This document shows positions 60,129 through 64,000 of a DNA stretch of 64,000 bases, piece by piece. The notes beneath the pieces are model-generated. The model was not told the DNA's origin. It worked only from the letters and a program-made list of their open reading frames with translations, and searched no databases. Origin of the DNA: Polytrichum commune (Eukaryota; Streptophyta; Polytrichopsida; Polytrichales; Polytrichaceae); assembly GCA_950295325.1 (NCBI GenBank), contig OX485805.1, positions 47,640,758 to 47,704,757 of the forward strand. The letters run 5' to 3'. Each line of letters opens with the position of its first letter. Within the stretch, counting starts at the first letter, position 1. A program made the translations under genes and the position numbers.

Positions 60129-60568
60129 GTGGAGGGGACCACTTACATACCCCACTCCATTCCTTGTGGGCGCCCGGACGACCCTCCTCTACTACAGAGT
60201 GCGGGGTAGCGGGGTGCTCGGAGGAGTTAAGGATCCTTTTTGTGGGATCATTTTATATTTTTTTTACTGACCTGTTTGTGGGTGTGATCCACATGGATAA
60301 TTTCTTGTGACGTGGCATATTGTCTTTTTGGCATATTCCTTGTGACGCGCCCAGTCAACTGGCCTCTGCGTGAGCGCTGGTAGCGGGGTGCTCGAAGGGT
60401 GTGCTGAATTTTTGAACTTTAATTTTTAACGACAATTTTGAACTAATTCCATAGCAACACTATTTTGAAGTGTATGCTTGGATGTTTTGTAGCACTATTA
60501 TGAAGTGCAATTAGTAATTTAAAAATTAGAGTTCTAGATTAGAATTAGAAACTACAATTTGGGTGGAT

Positions 60569-63500
60569 ATGGCAAGTGAAGGATTTCCAGACATGGCAAG
60601 TGGAGGATCTGGAGACATGGCAAGTGGAGGATCAGGTTGTCACAGATCACATGTACGCAAGGCCGCTGGGTTGGAGTGGGATGTTTATGATAACAACACC
60701 CAAAAAGCCAGGGCAAGTTGGGAGAATGTACCACAACCGTGGTCAGCGAAGACTGCAATGCAGTACGTGGGTGTGGGAGCCCATTTTTTCGCCGGAATAC
60801 AGAAATACGGAAATACGGATCCAAATTCCATATTTTACCATGCTAACCTAGGGGTAATCAGGTTTATTTGAGTGTTTTAGCCGTATTAGGAATAATGGGT
60901 TTTTGAACTCCGCCTTACACGATAAAATGGTTAAAACTGATACTTTGGCCGGACCGGAATTTAAGTCAAATTCCGGATCCCGGGAGCAAACCGGGCCTTC
61001 AGCGGCTAGGGCCTTCAGCAACCAAGGAGACTATTTTGCCCCCGGAGGAGGAGCTTCCGCCATCAACGGATTACCAAGTCAAACCAAAAATGGAAAGGCG
61101 GCGAAAAAACACCACACCACTTGAATTAGACTTAAGCATGCAGCTGTAGGTAGATCAGAATTAGGACAGCAGGAATAGGTAGATCAGACTTAGGCGAGCA
61201 TGCAATTCAAATTTTGTGTCAGCAGATCAAGATCCGGGAATTCCGGATCTTCCGAGAAATCCGGAAAGTCCGAAGTTCCGGATTTCTCGCAGTTAGGGTT
61301 TTCCAGGGCGGCCGCCTGGGCCGCCACCCTTAGTTAGGGATCACAGCCTCTACTTAAGGCTGAATAAGGAGCTGGAGAAGTGTTCCTTCTCCATTGTTGT
61401 ATTGTGTTGCTCCTTACTCAATAAAACTCTAGATCTTCACCTATTCTCATTTGTTTTGTGCACGGACGGATTGGGAGGTTGTTGTACGCTAGAAGTAAGG
61501 AAGGAGTAGGAAGTCCGAATAGGACAAAGGAGAGGAAACCCGGATTAGATCCGGTTGCAAGCCTAGGGATCCTTTTTGAGTGTAGTGGGAAGGAAACCTC
61601 ACTATTCCGGATGTTTGGGTAACGTCCGGGTGGGATAGCCGCTGGTAGGACTGGGTAAAATCCGGAAGGGATCCAGATTTACGCCATCCGATCTTTTGAG
61701 AGGTCTCACCGCCCTCGGACGGAACAATCCGGAAAGTGGTACGGATCGCCCAGTTATCTCAGATTTAGTAGAGCCCCAGGCAGTTGTATACCGGATCCGT
61801 CTGCCGGAAGGGGAGACCCGGATCAGATCACTAGTCATTACCTTCCGGAACCTTTCCGGGTGTAGTGGGAGGGAAACCTCATTTTCCCGGCTGGTCGGGA
61901 AACGTCTAGGTGGGATAGCCGCTGGGAGGATTGGGTGAAGTCCGGGAGGGATCCGGATTCATGCCATCCGAGCTTCTGAAGAGGTCCCACCGCCTTTAGA
62001 TGGACCAATCCGGAAAATGGTACGGATCGCCTAGTTAGCCCGGATTCAGTAGAGCCAAAGGTAGTACTAGCCGGATGAGATCCGGAGAAGTACAGGAGTA
62101 AGTTAGGATTCTGGATGAGGGGATACAGATCCGGAGGAAGGGGGAAGGAGACACCATCGATCCGGATATCCGAGTAGCGTAGAGACAAGATATTCCGGAA
62201 CGTGGTACGGATCACTCTTTCACTCTGTTGAGCTTACCCCCCTTCGTGGAATCCGGCACCCTCCTGTCGTTGTGGTCCTAGGAGGTAATCCGGACTCCCT
62301 GTGTGACCTGCCAATCCGGACCTGATCAATCCGGCTTGGTTGTGAGGGAAGATCCGGACCCCCCTCTAGAGAATGACGTCTTCACCGGAAAATACCCATC
62401 ATTAAGGGAGGATAGAACGTAGTACAAAGATATTTTAGGGAGGAAACAATCCGTCTGGGACTTAGGAGTCAAATCCGGAAGAGGAAGTTCCGGATACAGG
62501 AGGACTTCAAAAAGGCCGGAAACTAGGATTTCCGGAAAATATAAAAGAAGAGGGGAAACAAACAGTTCCGGGAAATCTCTACCTCCTACACTTCACAGAA
62601 TCCCTGGACGATACTAGGGTCATCCGGACAACCCGGATTAGGCACTTAAAACCGCCAATCCGGACATTTTTGGTGTTCGCGTGTTCCCACAGTGGGCTTC
62701 CCTCACTTTGATCGGTTGTGGCCAAGACCTTGTCACGAGCGACATTGCAAGGCCATCAGTGCGAGTTATATGCAGCTTGATGACGTGGAGGCAAAATGGA
62801 TATTCCTAACGATACTTAGAAGTATCTCCAATTTGGATAGATGGCCCAAAAGTGCAATTCCAAAGTCGGTGGCATGTATGATGTATGCGGAGCACGTGTT
62901 GCGAGTTAGGGTGGATTGGTCAAGTTTGGCTGCTCTGCATGGTCAGAAATTTGGGGTATTGGAATTGCATTCACTAAATGCACAGTTCCAGATATTCCAT
63001 ACACTCCCGTTCCGGAGTGGTTCAGGAAGAATCCTCGACTAGTGGATGAGCCTGGGGCCCCAATTCCAGAGGGTCGGGAACCAAAAAAGCCACGTAATCG
63101 TAAACGACCAGCCAATGACGTGGAGATGGCCATCGAGGAGGCGTTTGAGCATATGGATGAGGGCATGGAGGCAAATGTCGAGGTCAACAACCTGATCAAC
63201 GACGTGGTTAACGAGGTCCTAGACGAGGTAAACCTTGGTGAACTTGGAGTGGACCCAATGGAGAGCAGAATGGAGGAATTGCGTAAGCAACATGCTGCGG
63301 AAATTCTTGAGTATAAAGCAAGGATTTTCGAGTTGGAAAATAAAGTTACAACACTTACGATGGGAGAGGCTGGCAGTTCAAATAGTACACCAATTAACCT
63401 TCAGTCTTTGGAAGCAGAGAGGGACACAGCTGTACAAGAGGCCAAGATTGCAAAGTCACAAGCTCTGGAAGTATGTATGAGAAATGAAGTAATGCGAGGA

Positions 63501-64000
63501 CATTGCCAAACGGGAGCATCGATTGGCGTCAAGTGACCGATCCAGATTACCATTGGGATGTGACCCAAGTGCATGAATATCCATTCCGCATGAGGGGTGA
63601 GTTGTTATGGCCAAATCTACATACAATGGTCTTCGACGGAACCGTGTGTGCGATTTGCCAATGTCCATTTGGTCCAGAGGGATGCTATCAAGTTGGATCA
63701 TGTGGGGCCCAATTCCATCCACAATGTCTAATAGGGAATATGATCAAGAAACGCCAATGTCCTCATTGCAGATCACCCTTCCACCCTCGTTTGTACCTCC
63801 AATTTGGCCTTCGGGATTACATGCGTAACGACTGGGTATTAAAGCCATGGGACTTTCCCTTCAATCTTCAAGAGTTTGATGGGGAGAATGTTGAGTGGAG
63901 TTGGTTATACAATTGTGCCAAGGTTGAGCTATGGCACGAGAACAGAGATGGCGACTGGACACGGAATGCACGTCAAATTTTGTATGTTGCAGACGAGTTG
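60569..64000 (+). pseudogene. RING-variant, coiled-coil gene split by LTR 6 (runs off the right edge)
   Basis: It starts at ATG 60569 with DMASGGSG repeats. The frame reaches NVPQPWSAKTAMQYV, is cut by LTR 6 at 60771, and resumes in frame at 62697 with GFPHFDRLWP. Next are a helical region (YMQLDDVEAKWIFLTILRS), a shift near 62930, VPEWFRKNPRL, a basic KKPRNRKR stretch, an acidic region, a coiled coil (MEELRKQHAAEILEYKAR), a shift near 63510, and a RING-like domain VCAICQC...GSCGAQFHPQC...QCPHCR. It fits a RING-H2 spacing except that the first His is Ala. After it comes WVLKPWDFPFNLQEFDG to the edge. RING proteins are commonly ubiquitin ligases; this is not shown here. Confidence 0.55.
60772..62691 (+). 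mobile_element. Solo LTR 6 (third family)
   Basis: It starts TGTGGGAGCCCA at 60772 and ends GTGTTCCCACA at 62691; the termini TGTGGGA and TCCCACA are inverted repeats. It is flanked by a perfect GTGGG duplication (60767-60771 and 62692-62696). An AATAAA near 61420 suggests plus orientation. The interior is rich in TCCGGA and has an internal duplication of about 290 bp (GTAGTGGGAGGGAAACCTCA at about 61860 and a relative near 61580). No genes. Confidence 0.9.

Overview
The window is nuclear DNA of a streptophyte plant. The best fit is a moss or a charophyte alga. The reasons are a protein kinase-NB-ARC-LRR resistance-gene architecture (a class known from mosses and reported from charophytes), a glycosyl hydrolase family 1 gene with plant-style exons, short GT-AG introns of about 100 bp, and a short TTTAGGG telomere-type run. 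No tRNA, rRNA, CRISPR or bacterial operon signal was seen. Most of the window is transposable elements, satellites and decayed genes. A 200-base assembly gap lies at 54190-54389.

Layout. 1-4747 (minus) is an apparently intact multi-exon gene with a ParB-like GNHR motif and a coiled-coil tail; it runs off the left edge. Its first visible intron and its 5' flank (to about 10.1 kb) are an AT-rich satellite that carries about 15 copies of a 20-bp palindrome; a solo LTR is inserted in it. A decayed MULE-like transposase gene (copy 1) follows at 10.1-14.5 kb on the plus strand. From 15.76 to 29.49 kb lies one solo LTR, inserted in an exon of a beta-glucosidase gene (GAGCC target duplication). That LTR later received a hAT-type element (8-bp duplication), a 6.2-kb piggyBac element (TTAA), a second LTR of its own family (CCTCG) and a different solo LTR (AACTT). 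Removing the four insertions leaves 2,078 bp, which matches the 2,041-bp relative at 58-60 kb.

The rest of the beta-glucosidase fragment (to 31.8 kb) is followed by a kinase-NB-ARC-LRR pseudogene (32.3-36.3 kb, minus). Next is a beta-class DNA-methyltransferase-like gene (37.5-38.8 kb, minus), abutted by a 233-bp tandem repeat with its own large palindrome. That array runs directly into a second, open MULE-like transposase gene (40.5-43.7 kb, plus). A third, broken transposase copy (45.75-49.24 kb, minus), a partial hAT relative, an atypical kinase-like gene with one internal stop (51.06-53.1 kb, minus), GC-rich minisatellites, another solo LTR of the first family (57.95-59.99 kb) and a RING-variant gene split by a sixth solo LTR (60.6-64.0 kb) complete the window.

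How parts may work together (inference). Twice in the window a minus-strand gene with a prokaryote-like DNA-transaction domain (ParB-like, methyltransferase-like) faces a plus-strand MULE-like transposase gene across a tandem array of palindromes. This may be the trace of one large transposon family that carries its own DNA-binding and modification functions and their sites. It is the most interesting hypothesis here and it is untested.
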